The position numbers and the translations under genes are program-made. A model generated the notes under the pieces. That model worked only from the letters and a program-made list of their open reading frames with translations, was not told where the DNA came from and ran no database searches. From Pseudomonas promysalinigenes (GTDB taxonomy: Bacteria > Pseudomonadota > Gammaproteobacteria > Pseudomonadales > Pseudomonadaceae), in the NCBI RefSeq assembly GCF_014269025.2, contig NZ_CP077094.1, positions 4,620,501 to 4,684,500 of the forward strand: a stretch of DNA of 64,000 nucleotides. The letters are read 5' to 3'. Shown here piece after piece: positions 1-9,606 of this stretch (position 1 is the first letter of the stretch; every line of letters begins with the position of its first letter).

Positions 1-1852
1 TAAGCTCGGCAAGGTTCTGCGACACGCCTTCGATCTCAGCCAACGCTACCCCGGCATCCTGGGCCAGCCGGGCACCGCGCACCACTTCGGCGGTGGTCTG
101 CTCCATGGAAATCACGGCTTCATTGGTGTCCGCCTGGATGGTCCGCACCAGCGCCTCGATCTGCCGGGTCGCCGAGGACGATCGCTCGGCCAGGCGCTGC
201 ACCTCGTCGGCCACCACGGCAAAGCCGCGGCCGGCTTCGCCCGCCAGGGACGCTTGAATGGCGGCGTTGAGGGCCAGGATATTGGTTTGATCGGCAATAT
301 CGTCGATCAGGCTGACGATATCGCCGATTTCCTGGGAAGATTCGCCCAGACGCTTGATTCGCTTGGCAGTGTCCTGGATCTGTTCACGGATGTTGTTCAT
401 GCCATCGATAGTGTTGTGTACCACCTCGTTGCCCTTGTTGGCGATGGCCACCGAACGCTCGGCAACTTTGGCCGATTCATACGCGTGAGCAGAAACCCTG
501 TCGATCGATTCGACCATGTCGCCAACCGCCTCGGAAGCCTCGCTGATCTGCTCGGCCTGGTGCTCCGAAGCCTTGGCCAGCTGCCGTGCGGTGTTCTGCG
601 TGTCCTGCACGGCAGCTGCCACCTGCTCGGCACTGTGGTTGATGGTGGCCACCAGGTCGCGCAACTGGTCGACCGAGTAGTTGATCGAGTCGGCGATGGC
701 GCCAGTGAAGTCTTCGGTCACCGACACCGTAACCGTCAGATCGCCGTCGGCCAGCTCTTCGATTTCATCCAGCAGACGCATGATCGCTTGCTGGTTACGC
801 TCATTCTTCTCAGCGGTTTCCTGCAACTGGCGATGGGTAGTGCGGACCATCACCAGGCCGATCAGGATGATCGAAGCCAAGGCCAGCAGGCCCAGTGCGT
901 ACCCCCCGACGGTGTCGAGGGTGCGGCCACTGGCGAGGTTCTCGAACCCGTTGGCCAGGTGCGAGGCTTCGTCGAGCAAGGTCTGTGACAGGCTGAAGAT
1001 GTTTCCGGCCGCTTCGCGAACGCGAAACAGCTCCGGCGAAGTTTCGAGGATTTCATCCACCGAACCTGCCACGAACTGGAACAATTCGGCGATCTCCGCC
1101 AGGCGAGCACGGGCGTCGGTGTCTTCCACGCGGGTTACCTGGATGACCGGGTTGCCGCCGAGCATGCCTTCGAGCACTTGGCCGAAGCGGCTGGCGTCGC
1201 GGCCAAAGGCATCGGCAGCCTGCGCCGCCGTTTCATCGCCAGCCAGTACCGTGTTGACCGAACCAAGGATGCGTTCGGCCAGCAGCAACTGGCGTTGAGC
1301 CACCACCACCTGATTGGCCGGCGCGCCGCTCTGGAGCAGGATTTCCACCACCTTCTCGTACTCGACCTGCAGTTGCGGCACGGTCTCGGCCAGGGTCGCA
1401 GCCACCTGGTGCAAAGACAGCACGGTCTGCTCGCTGGCCAGAATGGTATCGGTGTTCTTGCGCAGGTTTTCCCAGTCCTGGCGCACCGCCTCCATTTCAT
1501 CGCGCACCGCCGCAGGCGCAGCAGGCAGGCCGGTAGACTTGTCACCCTCGCGCAGGTAGCTCCAACGCTGTTCGAAATCGTTGCGCGCATCAGACAACAG
1601 CTTGAACGCCAGGGCCTTGCCCGCTGCCGCCTCGGTGGCATTCTTGGCGATCCGCTGGGACAACACGCGCAGCTCGCCGGCATGGCCGATGTACTGCTTG
1701 TCGTGGTTGGCCTGGGTATTGAGGTAAGCGAAGTTGGCGAACAGCAGAATGATCGACAGAATAAGGATCACGAACAGCACGGTGATCTGCACGATGCTGC
1801 GCGTGCGTGGGGTCATGCTGGCGGGGGCGACTGGGGTGGCCGGCTTGTTCAC
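1..1852 (-). CDS. pilJ: PilJ, type IV pilus methyl-accepting chemoreceptor (3' end cut by window)
   Basis: Inner-membrane chemoreceptor of the Pil-Chp system, which links surface or pilus signals to the histidine kinase ChpA (PilL). The frame enters from pilI and runs off the left edge; about 617 codons are visible. A GTG start at 1852 is chosen, with an in-frame ATG at 1816 as alternative. Visible parts are a first membrane helix near residues 20-40, a periplasmic region, a second helix near 317-337, a HAMP-like linker and the cytoplasmic signalling domain. The hairpin tip near residue 527 reads [16 protein letters not shown]. The AAIQAS variant, in place of the usual AAIEAA, is typical of PilJ. 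It lies directly downstream of pilI, in the order pilG-pilH-pilI-pilJ. The missing part should be only the last part of the signalling domain. Confidence 0.93.
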   Translation of the reverse strand, partial: MNKPATPVAPASMTPRTRSIVQITVLFVILILSIILLFANFAYLNTQANHDKQYIGHAGELRVLSQRIAKNATEAAAGKALAFKLLSDARNDFEQRWSYLREGDKSTGLPAAPAAVRDEMEAVRQDWENLRKNTDTILASEQTVLSLHQVAATLAETVPQLQVEYEKVVEILLQSGAPANQVVVAQRQLLLAERILGSVNTVLAGDETAAQAADAFGRDASRFGQVLEGMLGGNPVIQVTRVEDTDARARLAEIAELFQFVAGSVDEILETSPELFRVREAAGNIFSLSQTLLDEASHLANGFENLASGRTLDTVGGYALGLLALASIILIGLVMVRTTHRQLQETAEKNERNQQAIMRLLDEIEELADGDLTVTVSVTEDFTGAIADSINYSVDQLRDLVATINHSAEQVAAAVQDTQNTARQLAKASEHQAEQISEASEAVGDMVESIDRVSAHAYESAKVAERSVAIANKGNEVVHNTIDGMNNIREQIQDTAKRIKRLGESSQEIGDIVSLIDDIADQTNILALNAAIQASLAGEAGRGFAVVADEVQRLAERSSSATRQIEALVRTIQADTNEAVISMEQTTAEVVRGARLAQDAGVALAEIEGVSQNLAEL

Positions 1853-1863
1853 GTTCGAAAGTC

Positions 1864-2418
1864 CTATAGCGCCACGTCAAGAAAGCCCGGCGCCTGGGCC
1901 AGGGCGAAGGGGCTGAAGATTGCCCAGTTGCGCTCGCGCGCGAAGTGCCCCTGCACGTAGCGGGCAGCGGCCCGCAGTAGCGGCTGTGGTGGCGACAGCT
2001 CCAGGCTACTCAGGGCGAAATGCTGAAGGCCCAGCACCTCGTCGACCAACAGGCCGACGAACAGGTCTTCATGGTCCAGTACCAGCACCCGCCGCTGCTT
2101 GCCCGGCGCGGTGGGCCCAAGGCCGAAGAAACTGCTCAGGTCCATCACCGGCAGCAGCCGGCCGCGCAGGTTGGCCACACCACACACCCATGGCTGTACG
2201 CCAGGCACACGGCTGCTGCGCGGCTCGCGCAGTACCTCGGCTACCTCGCCCATCGGAGCCACGAACCATTGCCCGGCAACCCTAAAGCCGATGCCGCTCC
2301 ATTGCTGCAGGCGGGCGCCCTGCGGCGGTTGATCGGCCACCAGCAGGCGGCAGCGCCGGTCGATGTCCAGCAACAGCTCGAAGGCGGTCAACGACGCGCC
2401 CTGCGGGCGAGTGGTCAA
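1864..2418 (-). CDS. pilI: PilI, CheW-like adaptor of the Pil-Chp system
   Basis: CheW-fold coupling protein expected to bridge PilJ and the ChpA kinase in the cytoplasm. About 184 residues. The CheW core shows as the segments [33 protein letters not shown] and [14 protein letters not shown]. The start is uncertain: a TTG at 2418 overlaps the pilH stop (TTGA) and suggests translational coupling, and a second TTG at 2391 is possible. No ATG lies in the right place in this frame. It ends 11 bases before the pilJ GTG start. Identification rests on the CheW motifs plus position between pilH and pilJ. Confidence 0.88.
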   Translation of the reverse strand: MTTRPQGASLTAFELLLDIDRRCRLLVADQPPQGARLQQWSGIGFRVAGQWFVAPMGEVAEVLREPRSSRVPGVQPWVCGVANLRGRLLPVMDLSSFFGLGPTAPGKQRRVLVLDHEDLFVGLLVDEVLGLQHFALSSLELSPPQPLLRAAARYVQGHFARERNWAIFSPFALAQAPGFLDVAL

Positions 2419-2780
2419 GCGCTCAGCACTTCTTGCAGTTTGGCAATCAACGCGTCTTCTTCCACAGGCTTGGTCAGGAAGTCGCGCGCGCCCTGGCGCG
2501 TGGCCCAGATACGGTCGGTTTCCTGGTCCTTGGTGGTCACGACCACCACGGGAATGGCGCTGGTTTCTGGATCTTTGCTCAACTGGCGGGTCGCCTGGAA
2601 GCCGTTCATGCCCGGCATGACGATATCCATGAGTACCGCATCGGGCTTTTCCTGGCGGGCCAGGGCCACGCCATCGGCACCGTTGTTGGCCTTGAGCACC
2701 TGGTGACCGTGCTTTTCCAGCCATTCGGTCAATCTGTACATCTCTGTCGGCGAATCGTCGACAATCAGAACGCGGGCCAT
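2415..2780 (-). CDS. pilH: PilH, single-domain response regulator
   Basis: CheY-like receiver of 121 residues, one of two response regulators of the pilus chemosensory pathway. In P. aeruginosa PilH acts against or dampens PilG output. The N terminus MARVLIVDDSPTE carries the acidic pair. The phospho-acceptor Asp lies in AVLMDIVMPGMNG, near residue 52. The Thr of VVVVTTKDQET and the Lys of FLTKPVEED complete the receiver active site. There is no output domain. It lies 46 bases after pilG and overlaps the pilI start. Confidence 0.94.
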   Translation of the reverse strand: MARVLIVDDSPTEMYRLTEWLEKHGHQVLKANNGADGVALARQEKPDAVLMDIVMPGMNGFQATRQLSKDPETSAIPVVVVTTKDQETDRIWATRQGARDFLTKPVEEDALIAKLQEVLSA

Positions 2781-2826
2781 TGTGTTTCCCCATCAGGAAA
2801 TTGAAAGCCGCACCCGCACGGCGCGG

Positions 2827-3228
2827 TCAGGGTGCAGATTGTTCGGGCACGGCGAAACCAGGCACATGGGCCTTGATCGCGTCGAGCAGTTCTTCTTTGC
2901 TAAAGGGTTTGGTCAGAAACTGGTCGGAGCCGACCACCCGACCGCGGGCCTTGTCGAACAGGCCGTCACGCGATGACAGCAAAATCACTGGGATGTCTTT
3001 GAAGGCACTGTTGTGCTTGATCACTGCGCACGTCTGATAACCATCCAGGCGGGGCATCAGCACATCGACGAAGATGATCTTTGGCTGGTGATCAATGATC
3101 TTGGCCAGGGCATCGAAGCCATCACTGGCGGTGATCACCTCGCAGCCCGCTTCGCCGAGCAACATCTGCGCAGTGCGGCGGATCGTGCGGGAGTCGTCGA
3201 TCACCATCACCTTCAGGGGCTGTTCCAT
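2827..3228 (-). CDS. pilG: PilG, single-domain response regulator
   Basis: CheY-like receiver of 133 residues and first gene of the pilGHIJ operon. In P. aeruginosa PilG promotes pilus extension and raises cAMP. The ATG at 3228 starts MEQPLKVMVIDDSRTI. Receiver landmarks are the DD pair near residues 11-12, the phospho-acceptor Asp in IIFVDVLMPRLDG, and the Lys of FLTKPFSKEE. The frame is open further upstream, but the receiver fold begins at this Met. The divergent gshB starts 194 bases away, so the 3229-3422 gap should hold both promoters. I could not identify them confidently. Confidence 0.93.
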   Translation of the reverse strand: MEQPLKVMVIDDSRTIRRTAQMLLGEAGCEVITASDGFDALAKIIDHQPKIIFVDVLMPRLDGYQTCAVIKHNSAFKDIPVILLSSRDGLFDKARGRVVGSDQFLTKPFSKEELLDAIKAHVPGFAVPEQSAP

Positions 3229-3422
3229 AAGTCGCGTTACCATCGCTGCACAGTGTGGGCAGCAAGCCACTGACGGCTTGCAGCTTGAAGCTGAGGCATT
3301 TTTAGCACACTCCTGGGGCCCGTACCATCTGCCGCCCCCTTGACCCGCGGCGCTCACAGCGCCACCCTGAGCCACTTTTCTTTCGACCCACCGCGGCCTG
3401 CGGCCGCCAAGAGGAACCACCC

Positions 3423-4376
3423 ATGAGCGTTCGCCTCGGCATTGTCATGGACCCGATCGCGTCCATCTCCTACAAGAAGGACAGCTCGCTGGCCATGCTG
3501 CTGGCTGCCCAGGCCCGCGGCTGGAGCCTGTTCTACATGGAGCAGCGCGACCTTTATCACGGCGAAGGCAAAGCCCGCGCCCGCATGCGCCCACTCAAGG
3601 TATTCGCAGATCCCGCGCGCTGGTTCGAGCTGGGCGAGGAGCAGGACAGCCCCCTGGCCGAGCTGGACGTGGTGCTGATGCGCAAGGACCCGCCCTTCGA
3701 TATGGAGTTCGTCTACAGCACCTACCTGCTCGAGCAAGCCGAACGCGAGGGCGTGCTGGTGGTGAACCGCCCGCAGAGCCTGCGCGACTGCAACGAAAAA
3801 CTCTTCGCCACCCAATTCCCGCAATGCATGGCGCCCACGCTGGTCAGCCGCCGTGCCGATATCCTGCGTGCATTCGCCGCCAGCCATGGCGACGTGATCC
3901 TCAAACCGCTGGACGGCATGGGCGGCGCTTCGGTGTTCCGTCACCGCCAGGGCGACCCAAACTTGTCGGTGATCCTCGAGACCCTGACCCAGCACGGCGG
4001 CCAGCAGATCATGGCGCAGGCCTACCTGCCCGAAATCAAGGACGGCGACAAGCGCATCCTGATGATCGACGGTGAGCCGGTCGACTATTGCCTTGCCCGC
4101 ATCCCCGCCAGCGGCGAAACCCGCGGCAACCTGGCGGCAGGCGGCCGGGGCGAAGCACGCCCCCTGACCGAGCGCGACCGCTGGATCGCCGCCCAGGTCG
4201 GCCCAGCACTGCGTGAAAAGGGCCTGCTGTTCGTAGGCCTGGACGTGATCGGCGACTACCTCACCGAAATCAACGTCACCAGCCCCACCTGCATCCGCGA
4301 GATCGACGCGGCCTACAACACCGATATCGGTGGCCGGCTGATGGATGCCATTGATCGCAAGCTCAAGGCGCGCTGA
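3423..4376 (+). CDS. gshB: Glutathione synthetase
   Basis: Cytosolic ATP-grasp enzyme joining gamma-glutamylcysteine and glycine to give glutathione. The 317 residues match the family length (about 315). The N-terminal DPIASISYKKDSS stretch is typical. MRKDPPFDMEFVY and the ATP-grasp loop VILKPLDGMGGASVF (about residues 157-171) follow. NVTSPTCIREID near residues 283-295 is the C-terminal substrate and metal region. An AGAGGAACC ribosome site precedes the ATG. Lying between pilG and a tonB gene is the same arrangement as pilG-gshB-tonB3 in P. aeruginosa. Confidence 0.97.
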   Translation: MSVRLGIVMDPIASISYKKDSSLAMLLAAQARGWSLFYMEQRDLYHGEGKARARMRPLKVFADPARWFELGEEQDSPLAELDVVLMRKDPPFDMEFVYSTYLLEQAEREGVLVVNRPQSLRDCNEKLFATQFPQCMAPTLVSRRADILRAFAASHGDVILKPLDGMGGASVFRHRQGDPNLSVILETLTQHGGQQIMAQAYLPEIKDGDKRILMIDGEPVDYCLARIPASGETRGNLAAGGRGEARPLTERDRWIAAQVGPALREKGLLFVGLDVIGDYLTEINVTSPTCIREIDAAYNTDIGGRLMDAIDRKLKAR

Positions 4377-4467
4377 CCGCCGACGCTGAGCAATTGCCCG
4401 CGGTGGGGTATGATGCCGGTCCTTATCGACTGAGCTGCTGCCCCGCCCTGCGGTTGCTGGATACCTG

Positions 4468-5370
4468 ATGACGCTGCCTGCCGACATCCCTTCCGACCTG
4501 CTGCCACCGCGTGTTCGCCCGGTGGACCGGCTTGGCTTTACCCTGTTTCTGGCCGCCCTGGTGCACCTGGCGTTGATCCTGGGCGTGGGCTTTACCGTGG
4601 TCAAGCCAGCCGAGGTCCGCCAGAGCATGGATATCACTCTGGCCACCTTCAAAAGCGAAAAAGCGCCCAAAAAGGCGGATTTCCAGGCCCAGGACAATCA
4701 GCAGGGCAGCGGCACGCTGGAAAAGAAAGCGCTACCGACCACCACCGAGGTGGCGCCGTTCCAGGACAGCAAGATCAACAAAGTCACACCGCCCCCTGCG
4801 GCCAAGCCCGAGGTCGCTGCACCGCCCAAGCCGGAAAAATCCGTGGTGGCGACCAAGGCCCCGAAAGCGCAGAAGGCCGAGCCCAAGCCCAAGCAAAGCA
4901 AGCCGCAACCCAAGCCCGCGGCCACTCCGGATTTCGACAGCTCGCAACTGTCGAGCCAGATTGCCAGCCTGGAAGCCGAGCTTTCCCATGAGCAGCAGAT
5001 GTACGCCAAGCGCCCGAAGATTCACCGCATCAATGCGGCCTCGACCATGCGGGACAAGGGTGCCTGGTACAAGGAAGAGTGGCGCAAGAAGGTCGAGCGC
5101 GTGGGCAACCTGAACTACCCCGACGAAGCTCGTCGCCAGCAGATCTACGGTAACTTGCGGATGATGGTTTCGATCAATCGCGATGGCTCGCTGTATGAGG
5201 TGCTGGTACTGGAGTCGTCCGGGCAGCCGGTGCTGGACCAGGCGGCGCAACGCATCGTACGGCTGGCGGCGCCATTTGCACCGTTTACCGGTGACCTGGC
5301 CGAATTCGACCGTTTGGAAATCATCCGCACCTGGCGTTTTGCCCGTGGCGACCGCTTGTCGAGCAACTAA
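4468..5370 (+). CDS. tonB3: TonB-type energy transducer, TonB3-like
   Basis: A 300-residue inner-membrane protein with TonB architecture: a short cytoplasmic start, one membrane helix at about residues 22-45, and a Lys/Pro/Ala-rich periplasmic spacer at about 100-165. The C-terminal TonB domain runs from about 205, with NLNYPDEARRQQIYGNLRM and a conserved ESSGQPVLDQAA segment. No exbB or exbD is beside it, so it is an orphan. Position next to gshB and pilG matches tonB3 of P. aeruginosa, which is needed for twitching and pilus assembly rather than classical iron uptake. The gene name is inferred from that synteny. Confidence 0.85.
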   Translation: MTLPADIPSDLLPPRVRPVDRLGFTLFLAALVHLALILGVGFTVVKPAEVRQSMDITLATFKSEKAPKKADFQAQDNQQGSGTLEKKALPTTTEVAPFQDSKINKVTPPPAAKPEVAAPPKPEKSVVATKAPKAQKAEPKPKQSKPQPKPAATPDFDSSQLSSQIASLEAELSHEQQMYAKRPKIHRINAASTMRDKGAWYKEEWRKKVERVGNLNYPDEARRQQIYGNLRMMVSINRDGSLYEVLVLESSGQPVLDQAAQRIVRLAAPFAPFTGDLAEFDRLEIIRTWRFARGDRLSSN

Positions 5371-5390
5371 CCCCCATGCTGCACGGCCGC

Positions 5391-5480
5391 TGTGCCAGCG
5401 GGTTCAACCGTGAATCCGCCAGATCAGGCAATGATGTGGCCGGGGCGTATGCACTGGCGAGTGAACCCGGTCCCACAGCC
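5391..5480. repeat. Degenerate REP-type inverted repeat
   Basis: The gap between tonB3 and yqgE holds GCCAGCGGGTTCAACCG and, further on, GGCGAGTGAACCCGGTCCCACA. This is the P. putida REP pattern (cgCGGGT...ACCCgcg) in imperfect inverted orientation. It lies inside an upstream in-frame extension of yqgE, a further reason to prefer the downstream yqgE start. Confidence 0.5.
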
Positions 5481-5528
5481 TCATTGCGCACCTTGTCAGT
5501 CTCCTCACCTGGCGCCACACTATCTCCC

Positions 5529-6098
5529 ATGAAAACCCTCAGCCCGAGCTACCTCAAGCATCAGTTCCTGATCGCCATGCCGCACATGGCCGATCCGAAC
5601 TTCGCCCAGACCCTCACGTACATCGTCGAGCACAACGCCAATGGCGCCATGGGCCTTGTGGTCAACCGGCCACAAGAGCTGAGCCTGGCCGACATTCTCG
5701 AGCAGTTGCGTCCAGACGAACTGCCCTCGGCCACTACTTTGCAGGTGCCGATCTACCAAGGTGGGCCGGTGCAGACCGACCGAGGCTTCGTCCTGCACAG
5801 TAGCGAATGCAGCTACCAAGCCACCGTCGAGCTCCAGGGCCTGTCGCTGTCCACCTCGCAGGACGTGCTATTCGCCATCGCCGAAGGTGATGGGCCCCGA
5901 CACAGCCTCATCACCCTGGGCTATGCCGGCTGGGAAGCAGGCCAACTTGAAGCCGAACTGGCCGACAATGCCTGGCTCAACTGCCCATTCGACCCTGACA
6001 TTCTCTTCGCCGTCGCCAGCGAACAGCGCCTGGGTGCCGCAGCACGTAGCCTGGGGATCAATCTCAGCCTATTGACCAGCCAGGCGGGCCACGCCTGA
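5529..6098 (+). CDS. yqgE: YqgE/AlgH family protein (UPF0301)
   Basis: A 189-residue protein of the YqgE/AlgH family. Molecular function is unsettled; the P. aeruginosa member was named AlgH for a reported effect on alginate. Family marks are LKHQFLIAMPHMADPNF at the N terminus, NGAMGLVVNRP, and the glycine-rich YQGGPVQTDRGFVLHS. The ATG at 5529 (MKTLSPSYLKHQ) is chosen over upstream in-frame codons because the upstream part is non-conserved and REP-like. It overlaps ruvX by one base (TGATG), and yqgE-ruvX pairing is widespread in gammaproteobacteria. Confidence 0.93.
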   Translation: MKTLSPSYLKHQFLIAMPHMADPNFAQTLTYIVEHNANGAMGLVVNRPQELSLADILEQLRPDELPSATTLQVPIYQGGPVQTDRGFVLHSSECSYQATVELQGLSLSTSQDVLFAIAEGDGPRHSLITLGYAGWEAGQLEAELADNAWLNCPFDPDILFAVASEQRLGAAARSLGINLSLLTSQAGHA

Positions 6099-6535
6099 TG
6101 GCTGAACAACACCCACAACTGCGTTTGCTGCTGGGCTTTGACTACGGCAGCAAGCAGATAGGCGTGGCCGTTGGCCAAGTGGTGACCGGGCAAGCCCGCG
6201 AGCTGTGCACACTGAAGGCGCAGAACGGCGTGCCGGACTGGGTTCAGGTGGAAAAACTGGTCAACGAATGGAAACCCGATGCCATCGTCGTCGGCCTGCC
6301 GCTGAACATGGACGGCACCCCAAGCGAAATGAGCGCCCGCGCCGAGAAGTTCGCGCGACGCCTCAATGGCCGCTTCAACCTGCCGGTACACACGCACGAC
6401 GAACGCCTGACCACCTTCGAAGCCAAGGGTGAACGCCTGGCCCGTGGCGGCCAGCGCGGCAGCTACCGTGACAACCCGGTCGACGCCATCGCCGCCGCCT
6501 TGCTGCTGCAAGGCTGGCTGGAGGCCAATACCTGA
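6098..6535 (+). CDS. ruvX: Holliday junction resolvase-like nuclease RuvX (YqgF)
   Basis: A 145-residue RNase H-fold protein. YqgF proteins act in pre-16S rRNA 5' end processing and are annotated as putative Holliday-junction resolvases. GFDYGSKQIGVAVG begins with the first catalytic Asp (about residue 15). IVVGLPLNMDGTPSEMS is the second conserved strand. DERLTT and NPVDAIAAALLLQ supply the remaining acidic residues. It is translationally coupled to yqgE. pyrR follows after a 57-base gap with a clear AGGAG site, so the run may be one transcription unit. Confidence 0.93.
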   Translation: MAEQHPQLRLLLGFDYGSKQIGVAVGQVVTGQARELCTLKAQNGVPDWVQVEKLVNEWKPDAIVVGLPLNMDGTPSEMSARAEKFARRLNGRFNLPVHTHDERLTTFEAKGERLARGGQRGSYRDNPVDAIAAALLLQGWLEANT

Positions 6536-6592
6536 CCCTTCCGCGTTTATGTCGGGGCCATCGCCTTGCCCCGGCGCCCTCAGGAGATACCC

Positions 6593-7111
6593 ATGAGCCT
6601 ACCCAACCCCGCCGAGCTGATCCGGCAGATGGCTGTCGACCTTCGTGCCCATCTGGCCCGCCGCACTATCACCGAACCACGCTTCATCGGTATCCGTACC
6701 GGCGGCGTCTGGGTTGCCCAGGCCCTGCAGGAGGAAATGGGCGACCAGAGCCCCCTCGGCACCCTGGACGTATCGTTCTACCGGGATGACTTCAGCCAGA
6801 ACGGCCTGCACCCTCAGGTCCGCCCGTCGGAGTTGCCGTTCGAAATCGAGGGCCAGCACCTGGTGCTGATCGATGACGTGCTGATGAGTGGCCGCACCAT
6901 ACGCGCTGCCCTCAATGAATTGTTCGACTACGGCCGCCCGGCCAGCGTTACTCTGGTCTGCCTGCTCGATCTGGATGCTGGCGAGCTGCCAATTCGCCCG
7001 AATGTGCTCGGCGCCACCCTGTCGCTGGCCGCCAATGAACGGGTAAAATTGACCGGCCCCGCACCGCTCGCCCTCGAGCGCCAGGACCTCGCCACTGCTT
7101 CCGCCCTTTAA
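6593..7111 (+). CDS. pyrR: PyrR, pyrimidine regulatory protein / uracil phosphoribosyltransferase homologue
   Basis: A 172-residue phosphoribosyltransferase-fold protein. The PRPP loop [17 protein letters not shown] is at residues 91-107. In Bacillus PyrR binds pyr mRNA; in Pseudomonas the homologue lies upstream of pyrBC' and its role is less clear. The ATG at 6593 is preceded by AGGAGATACCC. An upstream in-frame Met at 6566 is rejected for lack of a ribosome site and poor conservation. pyrB follows 13 bases later, so the three pyr genes form one operon. I saw no convincing PyrR RNA-binding anti-antiterminator in the 57-base upstream gap. Confidence 0.93.
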   Translation: MSLPNPAELIRQMAVDLRAHLARRTITEPRFIGIRTGGVWVAQALQEEMGDQSPLGTLDVSFYRDDFSQNGLHPQVRPSELPFEIEGQHLVLIDDVLMSGRTIRAALNELFDYGRPASVTLVCLLDLDAGELPIRPNVLGATLSLAANERVKLTGPAPLALERQDLATASAL

Positions 7112-7124
7112 GAGTCCCCTCGCG

Positions 7125-8129
7125 ATGACGCCAATCGACGCCAAGCGCCCGCTGCAGCTCAATGACCAGGGCCAGCTGCGCCACTTCCTCTCGCTCGACG
7201 GTTTGCCCCGCGAACTGCTCACCGAGATCCTCGACACCGCCGACTCGTTCCTCGAAGTCGGCGCCCGAGCCGTCAAGAAAGTACCGCTGCTGCGCGGCAA
7301 GACCGTGTGCAATGTGTTCTTCGAAAACTCCACGCGCACCCGCACCACATTCGAGCTGGCCGCCCAGCGCCTGTCGGCCGATGTGATCAGCCTGAACGTG
7401 TCGACCTCCTCGACCAGCAAGGGCGAGACGCTGTTCGACACGTTGCGCAATCTGGAGGCCATGGCCGCCGACATGTTCGTCGTGCGCCATAGCGACTCCG
7501 GCGCCGCGCACTTCATCGCCGAGCACGTGTGCCCGGACGTCGCGGTTATCAACGGCGGGGACGGCCGCCATGCCCACCCCACCCAGGGCATGCTCGACAT
7601 GCTGACCATCCGCCGCCACAAAGGCAGCTTCGAGAACCTCTCGGTGGCGATCGTCGGCGACATCCTGCACTCACGCGTGGCCCGCTCCGATATGCTCGCG
7701 CTCAAAGCGTTGGGCTGCCCGGATATCCGTGTGATCGGCCCGAAAACCCTGATCCCGATCGGCATCGAGCAGTACGGCGTCAAGGTGTATACCGATCTCG
7801 CCGAAGGCCTCAAAGACGTCGACGTGGTGATCATGCTGCGCCTGCAGCGTGAGCGCATGGCTGGTGGCCTGCTGCCCAGCGAGGGCGAATTCTACCGCCT
7901 GTTCGGCCTGACCACCGCGCGCCTGGCCGGCGCCAAGCCGGATGCCATCGTCATGCACCCCGGCCCGATCAACCGCGGCGTGGAAATCGAATCGGCCGTG
8001 GCCGACGGTAAACACTCGGTGATTCTCAACCAGGTCACCTACGGCATCGCCGTGCGCATGGCCGTACTGTCCATGGCCATGAGCGGGCAGAACGCGCAAC
8101 GTCAATTCGACCAGGAGAACGCCCAGTGA
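7125..8129 (+). CDS. pyrB: Aspartate carbamoyltransferase catalytic subunit
   Basis: Catalyses carbamoyl phosphate + aspartate to carbamoyl-aspartate, the committed step of pyrimidine synthesis. Its 334 residues include the extended N terminus found in Pseudomonas ATCases. The carbamoyl-phosphate loop STRTRT is at residues 69-74. [11 protein letters not shown] and HPGPINRG are also present. In Pseudomonas this chain forms a dodecamer with the inactive dihydroorotase-like PyrC' encoded next, which starts with GTG four bases before the pyrB stop ends. The tight overlap suits a 1:1 complex. Confidence 0.97.
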   Translation: MTPIDAKRPLQLNDQGQLRHFLSLDGLPRELLTEILDTADSFLEVGARAVKKVPLLRGKTVCNVFFENSTRTRTTFELAAQRLSADVISLNVSTSSTSKGETLFDTLRNLEAMAADMFVVRHSDSGAAHFIAEHVCPDVAVINGGDGRHAHPTQGMLDMLTIRRHKGSFENLSVAIVGDILHSRVARSDMLALKALGCPDIRVIGPKTLIPIGIEQYGVKVYTDLAEGLKDVDVVIMLRLQRERMAGGLLPSEGEFYRLFGLTTARLAGAKPDAIVMHPGPINRGVEIESAVADGKHSVILNQVTYGIAVRMAVLSMAMSGQNAQRQFDQENAQ

Positions 8130-9397
8130 CCATCAGCATTCTTGGCGCTCGTGTCATCGATCCGGTCAGCGGCCTGGACCAGGTCACTGACCTGCACCTG
8201 GACGGCGGCCGCATCGCCGCCATCGGCACCGCCCCGGCCGGCTTCAGCGCCAGCCGCACGATCCACGCCGATGGCCTGATCGCCGCACCTGGCCTGGTCG
8301 ACCTCGGCGTCTCGTTGCGCGAGCCGGGCTACAGCCGCAAGGGTTCCATCGCCAGCGAAACCCGTGCGGCGGTAGCCGGCGGCGTCACCAGCCTGTGCTG
8401 CCCACCGCAGACCAAGCCGGTGCTGGACACTTCGGCGGTGGCCGAGCTGATCCTCGATCGCGCCCGCGAAGCGGGCAACAGCAAGGTCTACCCAATCGGC
8501 GCGCTGACCAAGGGCCTGGAAGGCGAACAGCTGGCCGAGCTGGTTGCCCTGCGCGACACCGGTTGCGTGGCCTTCGGCAATGGCTTGAAGGAGATCCCCA
8601 ACAACCGCACCCTGGCCCGTGCCTTGGAGTACGCTGCCACCTTCGACCTGACCGTGGTGTTCCACTCCCAGGACCGCGACCTGGCTCAAGGTGGCCTGGC
8701 CCATGAAGGCGCCATGGCCAGTTTCCTCGGCCTGCCCGGCATCCCAGAGAGCGCCGAGACCGTGGCCCTGGCGCGCAACCTGCTGCTGGTGGAGCAGACC
8801 GGCGTGCGTGCGCACTTCACTCAGATCACCAGCGCCCGTGGCGCACGGCTGATCGAGCAGGCCCAACAGTTGGGCCTGCCAGTCACGGCAGACGTTGCCT
8901 TGTACCAGCTGATCCTTACCGACCAGTCGCTGCGCGAGTTCTCGAGCCTGTACCACGTGCAGCCGCCACTGCGCACCGCTGCAGACCGCGATGGCCTGCG
9001 AGCGGCGGTCAAGTCGGGGGTGATCCAGGCGATTTCCAGCCACCATCAGCCCCATGAGCGTGATGCCAAGCTGGCACCTTTCGGCGCTACGGAACCTGGC
9101 ATCAGCAGCGTTGAGCTGCTGCTGCCGCTGGCCATGACCCTGGTCGAAGACGGCCTGCTCGACCTGCCGACCCTGCTTGCTCGCCTGAGCAGCGGCCCGG
9201 CCAAGGCCATGCGCCTGCCAGCCGGTGAGCTGAAAGTGGCAGGCGCCGCCGACCTGGTACTGTTCGACGCCAAAGCCTCGACCATCGCCGGTGAGCGCTG
9301 GCTCTCGCGCGGTGAAAACTGCCCGTTCATCGGCCACTGCCTGCCGGCGGCCGTGCGTTATACCTTGGTCGACGGGCACGTCTGCCACGAGGCCTGA
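8126..9397 (+). CDS. pyrC': Dihydroorotase-like non-catalytic subunit PyrC' (PyrX)
   Basis: A 423-residue amidohydrolase-fold protein in the position of the structural ATCase partner. An active dihydroorotase would show DxHxHLR. Here the matching stretch is [10 protein letters not shown], so Gly61 and Ser63 stand in place of the two metal-binding histidines. The chain should therefore be catalytically dead and act by holding the PyrB dodecamer together, as known for P. putida and P. aeruginosa. The GTG start overlaps the pyrB stop. A separate active pyrC must lie elsewhere in the genome. Confidence 0.93.
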   Translation: MTISILGARVIDPVSGLDQVTDLHLDGGRIAAIGTAPAGFSASRTIHADGLIAAPGLVDLGVSLREPGYSRKGSIASETRAAVAGGVTSLCCPPQTKPVLDTSAVAELILDRAREAGNSKVYPIGALTKGLEGEQLAELVALRDTGCVAFGNGLKEIPNNRTLARALEYAATFDLTVVFHSQDRDLAQGGLAHEGAMASFLGLPGIPESAETVALARNLLLVEQTGVRAHFTQITSARGARLIEQAQQLGLPVTADVALYQLILTDQSLREFSSLYHVQPPLRTAADRDGLRAAVKSGVIQAISSHHQPHERDAKLAPFGATEPGISSVELLLPLAMTLVEDGLLDLPTLLARLSSGPAKAMRLPAGELKVAGAADLVLFDAKASTIAGERWLSRGENCPFIGHCLPAAVRYTLVDGHVCHEA

Positions 9398-9398
9398 T

Positions 9399-9501
9399 AG
9401 GCCGCGTCGCCCTTTGGCGGGTACATCCGCGCCCACCGGTATTGCACAAGCTAGCCCTTGTGCACACCCAAGTAGGTGCGGATTTACCCGCGAGGGGCCA
9501 A
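9399..9501. repeat. REP-type inverted repeat between pyrC' and hslV
   Basis: Imperfect inverted copies, GGCGGGTACATCCGCG and CGGATTTACCCGCG, flank a central segment containing TTGCACAAG and CTTGTGCA. The form matches paired P. putida REP units. It sits between the end of the pyr operon and the hslV promoter. Confidence 0.6.
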
Positions 9502-9531
9502 GCCCATCGGGCACGACCATTCATCCCCCCC

Positions 9532-9560
9532 GGTTGAAATCCTTCCCCCCACCCCCATAT
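9532..9560 (+). promoter_or_regulatory. Heat-shock (sigma-32) promoter of hslVU
   Basis: GGTTGAAA at 9532-9539 and CCCCATAT at 9553-9560 are separated by 13 bases. This fits the sigma-32 consensus CTTGAAA-(11-15)-CCCCATNT almost perfectly. It ends 46 bases before the hslV TTG start. An in-frame ATG at 9559 overlaps the -10 element and so cannot be the translation start of this transcript. Confidence 0.85.
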
Positions 9561-9606
9561 GAGTCTGCATCAGGCAATTTTGCCCCGCTGCGTGGAGACT
9601 CTCCCC

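Noticed and set aside
3354-4697. 447-codon open frame on the minus strand across gshB and the start of tonB3
   Set aside because: It lies antisense to gshB, whose ATP-grasp motifs are clear, and its translation is low in recognisable structure. Typical shadow frame in GC-rich DNA.
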